Assembly (NCBI RefSeq): GCF_030814315.1
Contig: NZ_JAUSUV010000001.1
Coordinates: forward strand, 204,813-268,812
Length of the DNA: 64,000 nt
Origin: Croceifilum oryzae
GTDB taxonomy: Bacteria > Bacillota > Bacilli > Thermoactinomycetales > Thermoactinomycetaceae
Direction: 5' to 3'
How positions within the stretch are numbered: the first letter of the stretch is position 1; every line of letters starts with the position of its first letter. Both the position numbers and the translations under genes were made by a program. The notes under the pieces were generated by a model. It worked only from the letters and a program-made list of their open reading frames with translations, made no database searches and was not told where the DNA came from. Positions 25,836-34,263 of this stretch are shown piece by piece.

Positions 25836-27494
25836 GTGTATATTTTAGGTGTGAACGGATGGATTCGTGGCATACATGATGCGAGTGCTGCTTTGTTTTA
25901 CAATGGAAAGCTCATTGCGGCAGCAGAAGAGGAACGTTTTAGTAGAAGGAAGCATGCGTTTAACTCATTACCTTATGCAGCGATGAATTATTGTTTAGAA
26001 GAAGCTGGAATTACAGCAGATGAGATTGCCCATATCGCAGTAGGTTGGAATTTGGCAGAATTAGATCAATATTACGGGAAAGAGGGCATGAAGCAAACGG
26101 AAATGCTAGATATCGTATTTCCTAAGCAGATGTTCCCTAGAATGAAAGACCCTGATTTCCATTTGATCCCGCATCACGTGTCCCATGCAGCAGCGTCATT
26201 TTATGAATCAGGTTTTGATCAGGCTACGATCGTTGTGGTTGATGGATCTGGTGAAAATGAATCGATTTCGATTGCACGGGGCGATAAAAAAAGTGGATCT
26301 GTAGAAATACTGAAGACCTATCCACTACGTAGTTCACTGGGAATATTTTATGAAGCAGTGACCTTGTTTTGTGGACTGGGCAAATTTGGAGAAGGAAAAA
26401 CCATGGGACTTGCTTCTTATGCAGATCCTGTACATACATTTCCTACTCTCTTGGAAGGTCCACCTCAACTAACCGATGATCAAAATCGGGACGATGTAGT
26501 ACTAAAGGCATGGCTTACTTATTTACAAAGCCATTTTCAATCTCAAACAAAAGTTCCTGGATATGACTTTGATCCTCTTTATGGAACGTTGCAGAAACAA
26601 GATCATTCCCTATCGTACGCCTCAATCGCGGCTTCAGCGCAACAATCTTTAGAAGATAGCTTGGTTCAAATCGTGAAAGAAGCGGTCCAGTTAACTGGGA
26701 TCAAGCAAGTCTGTTTAACAGGCGGAGTTGCACTAAACTGTGTGGCGAATCGGAAGGTCGCAAACCTGCCTGAAGTAAGTGGACTCTATATTCAACCAGC
26801 TTCTTCGGACTCAGGCGTTTCCATTGGTGCAGCGGCATGGCTTTCAGCACAATGTGGACTTGATGTAACGGTACCACTAGACCATGTGTATTCGGGTCCT
26901 TCTTTCTCAGAGGCTCAGATTTTAGAGGTACTAAATCAATTCCATCTTTCCTTTCAGAAACCGGTCCATTTAGAAGAGGAAGTATCTCAATTATTGATCA
27001 ACAACAAGGTAGTCGCTCGTTTTGATGGCAAAATGGAAATGGGCCCAAGAGCTCTTGGAAATCGTAGTATCCTATCAAACCCTTCTAGTAAAGAGATGCT
27101 AGAAAGAGTAAATCATATCAAACTACGTGAGCAATGGCGACCGCTCGCTCCGAGTATGACTGTGGAATTAAAGGATCGAGTGCTAGTAGAGCAGGAAGCT
27201 TCCCCTCATATGCTGCTCAGTTCAGAGGTGAGATCTGAACAAAGAGATCATGTGCCAGCAATCGTGCATGTAGATTATTCTACACGTGCTCAAGTAGTGG
27301 ACAAACGGATGAACGAGCGCTACTGGAATTTACTGACCACATTTGCTGATATGAGCGGAGTTCCTACTTTGATGAATACATCCTTTAATATAGGTCCAGA
27401 ACCAATCGTTTGCACGCCAGTCCATGCATTGAAGTCATTTTATGCCTCTGGCATCGACGCGCTGATTTTAGGGCCATTTTTGATTCAAAAATAA
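25836..27494 (+). CDS. O-carbamoyltransferase, NodU/CmcH/TobZ family
   Basis: Enzymes of this family move a carbamoyl group from carbamoyl phosphate via carbamoyl-AMP onto a hydroxyl, often of a sugar in an antibiotic. The 552-residue protein has the Kae1-like N-terminal domain (IRGIHDASAAL, PHHVSHAAASFYESGFDQATIVVVDGSGE) and the C-terminal YrdC-like carbamoylation domain (KMEMGPRALGNRSILSNP, REQWRPLAPSM, PTLMNTSFN). Key metal-binding histidines are present. GTG 25836 follows AAGGAG at 25821-25826. The glycosyltransferase and PIG-L deacetylase three and five genes downstream suggest the acceptor is an amino sugar on the product. Confidence 0.9.
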   Translation: MYILGVNGWIRGIHDASAALFYNGKLIAAAEEERFSRRKHAFNSLPYAAMNYCLEEAGITADEIAHIAVGWNLAELDQYYGKEGMKQTEMLDIVFPKQMFPRMKDPDFHLIPHHVSHAAASFYESGFDQATIVVVDGSGENESISIARGDKKSGSVEILKTYPLRSSLGIFYEAVTLFCGLGKFGEGKTMGLASYADPVHTFPTLLEGPPQLTDDQNRDDVVLKAWLTYLQSHFQSQTKVPGYDFDPLYGTLQKQDHSLSYASIAASAQQSLEDSLVQIVKEAVQLTGIKQVCLTGGVALNCVANRKVANLPEVSGLYIQPASSDSGVSIGAAAWLSAQCGLDVTVPLDHVYSGPSFSEAQILEVLNQFHLSFQKPVHLEEEVSQLLINNKVVARFDGKMEMGPRALGNRSILSNPSSKEMLERVNHIKLREQWRPLAPSMTVELKDRVLVEQEASPHMLLSSEVRSEQRDHVPAIVHVDYSTRAQVVDKRMNERYWNLLTTFADMSGVPTLMNTSFNIGPEPIVCTPVHALKSFYASGIDALILGPFLIQK

Positions 27495-27516
27495 GACTTG
27501 TATGGAGGAGTCAGAA

Positions 27517-28239
27517 ATGAGTGAACAAACGTACCCTGGCTATTCTGAGTATATTTTAAAAGAAATCGTTCCTTCCAATGAGGTTGTTTATAAACGAGGA
27601 GCCAATCGAGAATATATTCACCACGAAGAATTCGCTACTTGGCACCAGTATTTTTGTAGTGAAAGTTATCAACCGCCTGTTGGAAAGAAGATTGCCCTTC
27701 TCCATACTTGCACGTGGGGCAAGCCGTATGATCAATCTTATATTGGTCAAAAAATCAAAGGAGTCACGGATCAATTTCCACTCGTTCATCGGATTGTATT
27801 ATCTAATGCTGGGATTATTCCCTATGAGTACCAATTGAATCCTACCTTTTGTGCTTACGACTGGAAGTTTGATTATACCCAAGATGAGCAAGAACAGCAA
27901 GAGATTATAGCCGAATACAGGCAGGTATTAACCAATCGGCTTCAAAACTACTTGAGCGCTCATAAAGATACGTATCAAGCCGTCATATTACTAGGGATTC
28001 CGAGTCTCAATATGATGAGCCCTCAATATAAAGAAATTTGTAATCAGCTGGGGACTCCATTTATGGTTGCTCCGCGCGCAGCTACTTACCGTAGTTTAAA
28101 AGAGGAAATCTTACAATTGCAGGATATTGGTGAATTTTTCACACACCCTGCTGTGTTGGAAGACTTAAAAATGCTATTAAGTCAGGTGAGTTCACATGTT
28201 ACCGATATCGATCATCATACCAGCTTATCGCGATCCTAG
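27517..28239 (+). CDS. Archaeosine-synthase-like (DUF5591) protein
   Basis: The 240-residue protein matches the core domain of archaeosine synthase ArcS. KKIALLHTCTWGKPYDQSYIGQ (residues 57-78) is the C-S/T-x-x-K-P-Y-x-x-S block with Cys65, and VHRIVLSNAGIIPYEYQLNP matches the following ...TSPLGLVPRELE... block. ArcS conjugates free lysine to the nitrile of preQ0 in archaeal tRNA. The TGT-like and PUA domains of ArcS are absent, so tRNA binding is not expected. With queE, queC and queD in the same operon and one lysine in the peptide, a preQ0-to-lysine amidine ligase acting on the peptide is the simplest prediction. ATG 27517 follows GGAGGAG. It overlaps the next gene by 44 bases. Confidence 0.7.
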   Translation: MSEQTYPGYSEYILKEIVPSNEVVYKRGANREYIHHEEFATWHQYFCSESYQPPVGKKIALLHTCTWGKPYDQSYIGQKIKGVTDQFPLVHRIVLSNAGIIPYEYQLNPTFCAYDWKFDYTQDEQEQQEIIAEYRQVLTNRLQNYLSAHKDTYQAVILLGIPSLNMMSPQYKEICNQLGTPFMVAPRAATYRSLKEEILQLQDIGEFFTHPAVLEDLKMLLSQVSSHVTDIDHHTSLSRS

Positions 28240-29002
28240 ATTGGAACAATGTCTAAATAGTATAGACGAACAGGTAGAAGTAGTCGTAGTGCTAAATGGA
28301 GCGACTCGAGAAGTGGAAGAGATTGCAGAGAAGCATAAAGATGTGGTCATTGGTAGACTGTCAGAACCTGGTCTGCCACAAGCGTATAATCACGGCATCG
28401 AGCTTGCTAGTCACCCGAATGTGCTGATTATGGATTCGGATTGTGTATTTTTACCGGGTACCATTCGAAAATTATACGAAAAACTAGAAGAGGTGCCCTT
28501 AGCAAAGGGACGAGTGTTATTTAACTTTAAGTCTTCTGTTCATAAAATCGTGGCTCGGGTAAGGCATATACACACAGCCGGTAAAAAAGCATATTCTCCT
28601 CCGTTAGCTTTTCGAAAATCGATCTTATCTGATATAGAAGGATACTTCTTCCATTCTGATTTATCTTGGACAGAAGACTTTGATTTCGATGCGCGGGTCA
28701 AAAAAGCAAATCTACCGATTTCGTATGATGATTCAGCTCGCATTGTACATCCAGAACTGACGATTCGAGAAGATCTAAGAAGTTCGTTTCACTATGGGCA
28801 GGGTCATGCAGAAGGGGTACATCTGAACATTCAGTGGTACAAGCCCGTATTACCTTATAGTTGGAAACAAAAAAAACAGATGTTTCAACTGATCAAAAAG
28901 AAGTATGGAACATGGACGGCTATTTATATGATGTTCTGGCAACGGGCGTTTTATAAAGGCTATCAAAATAAAAGTAAACAGTTTCAGAATCAAACTAATT
29001 AG
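28196..29002 (+). CDS. Glycosyltransferase family 2
   Basis: The 268-residue GT-A protein starts ISIIIPAYRDPRLEQCLNSI, carries the nucleotide-sugar metal motif D80-S-D82 (LIMDSDCVF) and an acidic EDFDFDARV segment that fits the catalytic base. It has no membrane helices. It probably adds a sugar, perhaps from UDP-GlcNAc, to the peptide or nucleobase intermediate; a PIG-L deacetylase two genes on fits GlcNAc. It overlaps the ArcS-like gene by 44 bases; CAGGTGAG precedes ATG 28196. Confidence 0.82.
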   Translation: MLPISIIIPAYRDPRLEQCLNSIDEQVEVVVVLNGATREVEEIAEKHKDVVIGRLSEPGLPQAYNHGIELASHPNVLIMDSDCVFLPGTIRKLYEKLEEVPLAKGRVLFNFKSSVHKIVARVRHIHTAGKKAYSPPLAFRKSILSDIEGYFFHSDLSWTEDFDFDARVKKANLPISYDDSARIVHPELTIREDLRSSFHYGQGHAEGVHLNIQWYKPVLPYSWKQKKQMFQLIKKKYGTWTAIYMMFWQRAFYKGYQNKSKQFQNQTN

Positions 29003-29020
29003 ATGAGGTAGGGGATTACG

Positions 29021-29809
29021 TTGACAACCAAACAACAATACGATGATATTTCCCAATTATATGATCAGTTTATTCCAGAACCAGCCGGTATGATTGAGTT
29101 CTACCTAGATATTCCTAAGAAGAAGAGTAAAATCTTGGACCTTGGATGTGGGTCGGGTAGGTTAGCATTTGCGTTAGCTGAACAAGGACATGAAGTTCAC
29201 GCTTTTGATATCTCTCCAGGGATGATTGGACGTGCTCAGGAAAAGTTGAATGAACGAACCGATCTCACAGGAAAGTTAACCTTTGGGGTTAGTGATATAC
29301 GAGAACTACAGATTCAGGATCAGTTTGACTTCATCTTTATTACAGGTGGCGTTTTTGAGTATTTGTTAACAATCAAGGAACAGAGAAAAGTATTGGACAA
29401 AGTGAAATCGTTATTGAAACCAAATGGAAAATTCGTGATGGATATCATTTCTCCTCCTCAAATCTGTCCTTATAGTAGCAGACAAGGTGATGGCGGTGGA
29501 AAAACGCCTAATGCAACAGAAGGGCTGGTTCATTCTTGGAATGAAGTCAAGTTTGATCATTATCGCCAAGTTGTCTTTACTTCCTCCTTCTTTGAAGCGT
29601 ATGACCCAACAGGAAAGTTACAAGATAAATATAATTTCCGCTTCCTATCCCGCTATATCATGCCATCTGAAATGTATCATCTGTTAGAAAATTGCGGATA
29701 CTGTGTGGATGAGTTCTACGGTAACTACAACCGTGCTCCGTTTCGCAATGGCAGTGAATTTATGATCGTTGTCGCATCACACACGGAAAGCAAGGAGACG
29801 CAAACATGA
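29021..29809 (+). CDS. SAM-dependent methyltransferase, class I
   Basis: The 262-residue protein has a motif I of ILDLGCGSGRLAFALA (residues about 38-53), AFDISPGMIGRAQEKL as motif II and IFITGGVFEYL as motif IV. The middle FSSRQGDGGGKTPNAT is a loop with no obvious counterpart. It likely methylates a hydroxyl, amine or carboxylate of the cluster product; the target cannot be told from sequence. TTG 29021 follows GAGGTAGGGG. Its stop overlaps the next start by four bases. Confidence 0.8.
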   Translation: MTTKQQYDDISQLYDQFIPEPAGMIEFYLDIPKKKSKILDLGCGSGRLAFALAEQGHEVHAFDISPGMIGRAQEKLNERTDLTGKLTFGVSDIRELQIQDQFDFIFITGGVFEYLLTIKEQRKVLDKVKSLLKPNGKFVMDIISPPQICPYSSRQGDGGGKTPNATEGLVHSWNEVKFDHYRQVVFTSSFFEAYDPTGKLQDKYNFRFLSRYIMPSEMYHLLENCGYCVDEFYGNYNRAPFRNGSEFMIVVASHTESKETQT

Positions 29810-30450
29810 GTAAAAAAGCGCGTCACTTAGTAATTGCTCCACACCATGATGATGAGATATTAGGGTGTGGAGGAACGATGGCGAAGGCGATTCAAAATGG
29901 AGAGCATGTACAAGTTGTCATTTTAACAAAAGGCGACTTTAGTGGTATGCCCGGCTCTGCTGAAGAATCGAGTGCACTCCGAAAACAAGAATGTATCGAA
30001 GCATGTAAGGTTTTAGGGGTACATGATGTGATTTTTTTAGATGAGCCAGATCGTTCTCTTGTCTATAGCAGAAGATTAGTGGAACAATTAGTTTACTTAA
30101 TTCAACAGTTTCAGCCGACAGTTGTCTATTATCCTCACCGCGAGGAATCGGATCGGGAGCACCAAGTGGTGAATGAATTGATGAAAGAATCTTTATTACT
30201 TTGTCAATCAGGCTTCCTAGGTCAGAAGGTGGATACCATCAGGTGTTGTTTGAAGTACGAGGTATGGACACCAATGAAGAGTTTTCAAGTAGTAAATAAC
30301 ATTGAAGACTTTATGGACTTGAAGTTAAAGTCATTAGAATGTTATTCTTCTCAGCTCAAGTTACTGAAGTTAAAAGAAGGTATATATGGTTTGAATTCGT
30401 ATCGAGGAATGCAAACGAACCTTCCTTTTGCAGAAGTATTTGGGCTCTAG
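29806..30450 (+). CDS. PIG-L family (GlcNAc) deacetylase
   Basis: The 214-residue cytoplasmic enzyme has the zinc motif PHHDDE (residues 12-17) in VIAPHHDDEILGCGG and a downstream PHREESDREHQVV carrying the third ligand. Homologues deacetylate GlcNAc-inositol, bacillithiol precursors and N-acetyl amino sugars of natural products. With the adjacent glycosyltransferase it predicts a free amino sugar on the product. ATGA overlap with the methyltransferase gene implies coupled translation. Confidence 0.87.
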   Translation: MSKKARHLVIAPHHDDEILGCGGTMAKAIQNGEHVQVVILTKGDFSGMPGSAEESSALRKQECIEACKVLGVHDVIFLDEPDRSLVYSRRLVEQLVYLIQQFQPTVVYYPHREESDREHQVVNELMKESLLLCQSGFLGQKVDTIRCCLKYEVWTPMKSFQVVNNIEDFMDLKLKSLECYSSQLKLLKLKEGIYGLNSYRGMQTNLPFAEVFGL

Positions 30451-30476
30451 ACCGATAGATCGAAAGGGGAGGACAG

Positions 30477-31718
30477 ATGGAGAAGCGTTGGAATCGCGTC
30501 TATCTATTCCTGTTAATGAACTCTGTGTTTATGAGTTTATTATTTTATACTTCTATTTCTACGTTTTTCATGCAGTCTAAGGGGCTGAATTTAACACAGA
30601 TTTTTGCACTAGAGTCAGTACTCGCGATTGTGCTATTTCTTTGCGATATCCCCGCTAGCATCTGGGCAGATCAGATTAATCGAAAATATGTACTGATTAT
30701 AGGAAATGGACTAGCAGTAGCAGGTGCATTTACGATGGCTATGGCATCAGATTACTGGCATTTTATCCTATCATTTACGCTCGATGGCATTAGCATCGCA
30801 ATGCTTTCAGGAGTTCAGTCAGCTTATGTCTATGATGAACTAGTAAAGAGTGGTCGTGATCAGGATGCAACCAGAATCTATAGTCGATTCCATATCGCAA
30901 CAACGTTAGCGGCACTCGTGGCACCTATTATCGGTAGCTATATCGCCTCTACCCAAATGGACTACGCCCTCCCGATCTGGATAAGTGCTTTTGCGCTAAC
31001 AATTGGTTGGATATTTACTTTCTTTCTACCGAGTCAGTTTCCCGCTAAGCTGGAACAGGCAGAAGAGGGTGAATCGATGACAGCAACAGGTTGGAAAATC
31101 TTGAAGAAGAGTGCGATTCATATATGGAAAACACCATCCCTGATCTTCTTTGCATTAAGCGGTCCAGCGGTATGGGTGATCTCCAATAGCATTCACTATT
31201 TAAATCAGATATTGTTTAAACGGTTAGATGTGGCGGTTACGTATTTCGGTTTGATTATGGCAATTGCAACACTGATTTCGCTACTAGGTTCCTGGGGTGC
31301 TGAGTACTCACAAAGGAAACTAGGAAGTATTCGATCTATTTTATTATGTTCTGTATTGTTAGCCGGTAGTTTCTTTGCGATGGTTTGGATTCACAATGTA
31401 GTGTTATTAACAATCGCCATCGGTGTTTTATTAGGAAGTGTGGCTCTGCGTGCACCTATTATGTCAAGTGCGTCCAATGCGTTGGTTCCTTCCGAGATAC
31501 GGGCTACTACACTATCTCTGTTGACTCTGATAGGCACGTTATTTACCGTTTTACTCAACCCAGCTATTGGCTACATGTCGGACCTAAACATTAATTATGC
31601 TCTGCTCTTTTGCGGGGTGACGATTCTCGTTCTCACATTTGCGTACTATCCGAAACTACGAAAAATCGGATTGGGTGAGGAAAGAGAAAGCGAAGAAAGT
31701 AAGGTCGAAAGTGCGTAA
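30477..31718 (+). CDS. MFS transporter, probable product exporter
   Basis: The 413-residue protein has about 12 hydrophobic helices with the typical MFS loop (DIPASIWADQINRKYVL) after the second helix and an SGVQSAYVYDEL motif in helix 5. It lies inside the operon 26 bases after the PIG-L gene, which suggests it exports the cluster product and perhaps gives self-resistance. GGGGAGG precedes ATG 30477. Its 3' end is 13 bases before queE. Confidence 0.85.
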   Translation: MEKRWNRVYLFLLMNSVFMSLLFYTSISTFFMQSKGLNLTQIFALESVLAIVLFLCDIPASIWADQINRKYVLIIGNGLAVAGAFTMAMASDYWHFILSFTLDGISIAMLSGVQSAYVYDELVKSGRDQDATRIYSRFHIATTLAALVAPIIGSYIASTQMDYALPIWISAFALTIGWIFTFFLPSQFPAKLEQAEEGESMTATGWKILKKSAIHIWKTPSLIFFALSGPAVWVISNSIHYLNQILFKRLDVAVTYFGLIMAIATLISLLGSWGAEYSQRKLGSIRSILLCSVLLAGSFFAMVWIHNVVLLTIAIGVLLGSVALRAPIMSSASNALVPSEIRATTLSLLTLIGTLFTVLLNPAIGYMSDLNINYALLFCGVTILVLTFAYYPKLRKIGLGEERESEESKVESA

Positions 31719-31731
31719 GGAGGAAAGATAA

Positions 31732-32433
31732 ATGGATCGGGATGAAATTCGCCTCCCTATGGTTGAAATCTTCTCAACTGTAGAAGGAGAAGGGGCTGCT
31801 GCAGGATTTCCTACAACGTTTATTCGTTTATTTCATTGTAATTTACGCTGTGTTTGGTGTGATACCCCGTATAGCTATGCACCTGCTAAACCTGTATTTG
31901 AAGCGACGATAGCAGAAATTGTTCAAGAGGTCCGGAAATATCCGAACGAATACATCTGCCTGACGGGTGGTGAGCCGCTCATTCATGGTGAGAAATCACG
32001 CCAGCTTATTTCTGCATTAGCTGAGATCGACTATATCAAAGATATTCATATCGAAACCAATGGGGCAATCGATTTACAACCTTTTCAAGAGCTAAGAGAA
32101 GAGAATTCACTAGTGAAAGCAAAAACACGTTTTGTTCTCGACTTTAAACTCCCTACCAGTGGCGAGCTTGATAAAATGATTCACACCAATTTTTCTTTAT
32201 TAGAAGAGCAGGACGAAATAAAGTTTGTCATTGGAAATGATGTGGATTTTGAGATTGCCAAAGAAATGGTAGAGAAAAAAGTAGAACGAGGTACACCTTT
32301 GTTTAGTCCCGTATTTGAAACCATGCAACCCGCCCTATTGGTTGAGAAGATGCTGGCAAATAAGCTATCTTCGGTTAAGTTGAGTTTGCAAACACATAAA
32401 TTTATTTGGCATCCGGAAAAAAGAGGGGTCTAA
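31732..32433 (+). CDS. queE: 7-carboxy-7-deazaguanine synthase
   Basis: QueE is a radical-SAM enzyme that contracts 6-carboxytetrahydropterin to 7-carboxy-7-deazaguanine. The 233-residue protein has the cluster motif C36-NLR-C40-VW-C43, the EIFSTVEGEG lead and LTGGEPL. AAGGAGG precedes ATG 31732, with 13 bases from the MFS stop, so it belongs to the same transcript as the peptide cluster. queC and queD follow; queF is absent, so preQ0 rather than preQ1 is the local end product. Confidence 0.95.
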   Translation: MDRDEIRLPMVEIFSTVEGEGAAAGFPTTFIRLFHCNLRCVWCDTPYSYAPAKPVFEATIAEIVQEVRKYPNEYICLTGGEPLIHGEKSRQLISALAEIDYIKDIHIETNGAIDLQPFQELREENSLVKAKTRFVLDFKLPTSGELDKMIHTNFSLLEEQDEIKFVIGNDVDFEIAKEMVEKKVERGTPLFSPVFETMQPALLVEKMLANKLSSVKLSLQTHKFIWHPEKRGV

Positions 32434-32451
32434 TTTAGGAGGAGAATATTT

Positions 32452-33138
32452 ATGAAGAAAGCCGTAGTTGTTCTTAGTGGAGGATTGGATAGTGCTACAT
32501 GCGTAGGAATTGCCAAAGAAGAGGGATGGGACGTATATCCGATCACCTTTTTATACGGACAACGTCACCAACATGAAGTAGAAAAAGCCCGTCTAATCGC
32601 ACAACATTACGGAATAGCTGATCATAAAATCGTCGATGTTCAATTCCTCGGTGACATTGGAGGTAGTTCATTAACAAATCATTCCCTTGATGTTCCAACC
32701 AGTGGTCTAACAGATGATATTCCCAATACGTACGTGCCTGGGAGAAATTTAATTTTCCTCTCATTAGCTACTGCATATGCAGAAGTAATTGGTGCAGAAG
32801 TAATCTTTACAGGGGTAAATGCGTTAGACTACAGTGGGTATCCAGATTGTCGTCCGGAATTTATCCAATCCATGAATGAAACGATTTTATTAGCAACTAA
32901 AACGGGTGTAACCGATAAAAAGCTATCCATTCAAACACCGATCATTCACAAGACGAAAGCAGAGATTGTGGAGATGGGGATGAAGCTGGGAGTACCTTAT
33001 CATTTAACCACTTCTTGCTATCAGGGAATGGAAAAAGCTTGTGGTAAATGTGATAGTTGTTTACTGCGAATCGAAGGATTCAAACAAAATCAAGCCGCTG
33101 ACCCGATTGAATATCAAATGCCGATTGATTGGAGCTGA
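32452..33138 (+). CDS. queC: 7-cyano-7-deazaguanine (preQ0) synthase
   Basis: QueC converts 7-carboxy-7-deazaguanine to its nitrile, preQ0, with ATP and ammonia. The 228-residue protein has the PP-loop SGGLDSAT (residues 9-16), YVPGRN and a C-terminal zinc motif with Cys in TSCYQGMEKACGKCDSC. It looks like a canonical QueC and not the QueC-like variants (QatC, Cap9) of defence systems. TAGGAGGAG precedes ATG 32452. Confidence 0.96.
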   Translation: MKKAVVVLSGGLDSATCVGIAKEEGWDVYPITFLYGQRHQHEVEKARLIAQHYGIADHKIVDVQFLGDIGGSSLTNHSLDVPTSGLTDDIPNTYVPGRNLIFLSLATAYAEVIGAEVIFTGVNALDYSGYPDCRPEFIQSMNETILLATKTGVTDKKLSIQTPIIHKTKAEIVEMGMKLGVPYHLTTSCYQGMEKACGKCDSCLLRIEGFKQNQAADPIEYQMPIDWS

Positions 33139-33143
33139 TTCGC

Positions 33144-33533
33144 TTGAGCCAAGGGATGTATACCTTAGTGAAACATTTCTGGATATCCTGTGCCCATAGC
33201 GTTCCGGGGGCTGGGAAGTGTGAACGGATACACGGTCATAACTACAAAGTGACTTTTTGTATCCAAGGAAATAAATTAGACTCCTCCCATATGTTAATCG
33301 ATTTTAGAGAAGTGAAACATGCAATCGAAAAACAATTTGATCATCACTACTTGAATGATTTTCCGGAGTTTTCCCCAGAGATGGGTGGAGCGGCTCCTTC
33401 AACGGAAAAAGTAGCTGAAGTTTTCTTCGGACGTATACAGCAGTTATGTAATCAGAAGGAGAATCATCCAATCATGAAGTGGATCGAAGTGGAAGAGACC
33501 AATGAGGCTTTTGCTAGATACGAAATGGTATGA
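33144..33533 (+). CDS. queD: 6-carboxytetrahydropterin synthase
   Basis: QueD makes 6-carboxytetrahydropterin from dihydroneopterin triphosphate, the step before QueE. The 129-residue protein has the zinc histidines in CAHSVPGAGKCERIHGHNY, the catalytic Cys in GKCERIHG and DHHYLND. The TTG 33144 is inferred from GGAG at 33131 and places the start six bases after the queC stop; ATG 33156 or an upstream TTG are possible. Only folE, which makes its substrate precursor, is not in the window. Last gene of the operon. Confidence 0.92.
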   Translation: MSQGMYTLVKHFWISCAHSVPGAGKCERIHGHNYKVTFCIQGNKLDSSHMLIDFREVKHAIEKQFDHHYLNDFPEFSPEMGGAAPSTEKVAEVFFGRIQQLCNQKENHPIMKWIEVEETNEAFARYEMV

Positions 33534-33655
33534 GATATACCCAACAAGCTAACTTAAAGGATCAGTCTTGTTCTTTTCTCTTATCAACGTGTTATTACTT
33601 TTATAAATACAATGTATAATAGAAGAAATAATAACTGAAAAGAGAGGAATTCCTG

Positions 33656-34195
33656 TTGAACTTTATTGCTTGGATGATTGTCACATGTGAAATCATGTTT
33701 TGGGTTGTCATTGGATTAGGGTTAGTCACGCGTTACGTATGGAAGATGAAACGACTCGGTCTATTTTTCCTATCTTTAACGATTATCATTGATCTGGCTT
33801 TGCTCATCATGACGGGGATCGATTTATATAAGGGAGCCACCGCGACCGTAGCGCATGGGATTGCCGCAGTATATATCGGGATTTCCATAGCATTTGGGGA
33901 AAGGTTGATTCAGTGGACCGATGAGCGTTTTCGGTATTATGTGTTGAAGCAAGGAGAAAAGCCCGTTAAGAGGTTTGGGACGGAGTATGCCAAGCATTAT
34001 CTAAAAGGCTGGATTAGACATGTTCTCGCATATCTGATAGGTGCTGGATTATTAGCAGGGATGATATATGTGATAGATGATCCGTCTCAGACAGAGGCAT
34101 TTAGTGGGATTTTGAGAGGTTGGGCTGTAGTGCTAGGGATTGATTTGATCATTACCATTAGCAACTTTATCTGGCCTAGTAAGCCAAAATCTTAA
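33656..34195 (+). CDS. YmcC-like integral membrane protein
   Basis: The 179-residue protein has about five hydrophobic segments (first: WMIVTCEIMFWVVIGLGLV) and a central cytoplasmic loop rich in Arg and Lys. It resembles Bacillus YmcC-type membrane proteins with no assigned function. TTG 33656 follows AGAGAGGAAT. The 120-base gap and its own sequence context suggest it is not part of the queD operon. Confidence 0.6.
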   Translation: MNFIAWMIVTCEIMFWVVIGLGLVTRYVWKMKRLGLFFLSLTIIIDLALLIMTGIDLYKGATATVAHGIAAVYIGISIAFGERLIQWTDERFRYYVLKQGEKPVKRFGTEYAKHYLKGWIRHVLAYLIGAGLLAGMIYVIDDPSQTEAFSGILRGWAVVLGIDLIITISNFIWPSKPKS

Positions 34196-34204
34196 TTCTA
34201 GTAA

Positions 34205-34250
34205 AAAATAGAAGTGAGTATTCTGGTCGAATACCTACTTCTATTTTTTA
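34205..34250. terminator. Bidirectional terminator
   Basis: AATAGAAGT..GTATTC pairs with GAATAC..ACTTCTATT, followed by TTTTTA. It lies between two convergent genes. Confidence 0.88.
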
Positions 34251-34263
34251 TGGGCATATATGT

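Noticed and set aside
24751..30450. Lanthipeptide, thiopeptide or sactipeptide cluster
   Set aside because: No LanB, LanC, LanM, YcaO, radical-SAM maturase (other than QueE) or C39 peptidase is present, so the peptide cluster does not fit a standard RiPP class.
32452..33138. QueC as part of a Qat or type IV CBASS defence system
   Set aside because: The neighbours are queE and queD and biosynthetic genes. No QatA, QatB, QatD, CD-NTase or effector is present, and the protein looks like canonical QueC.
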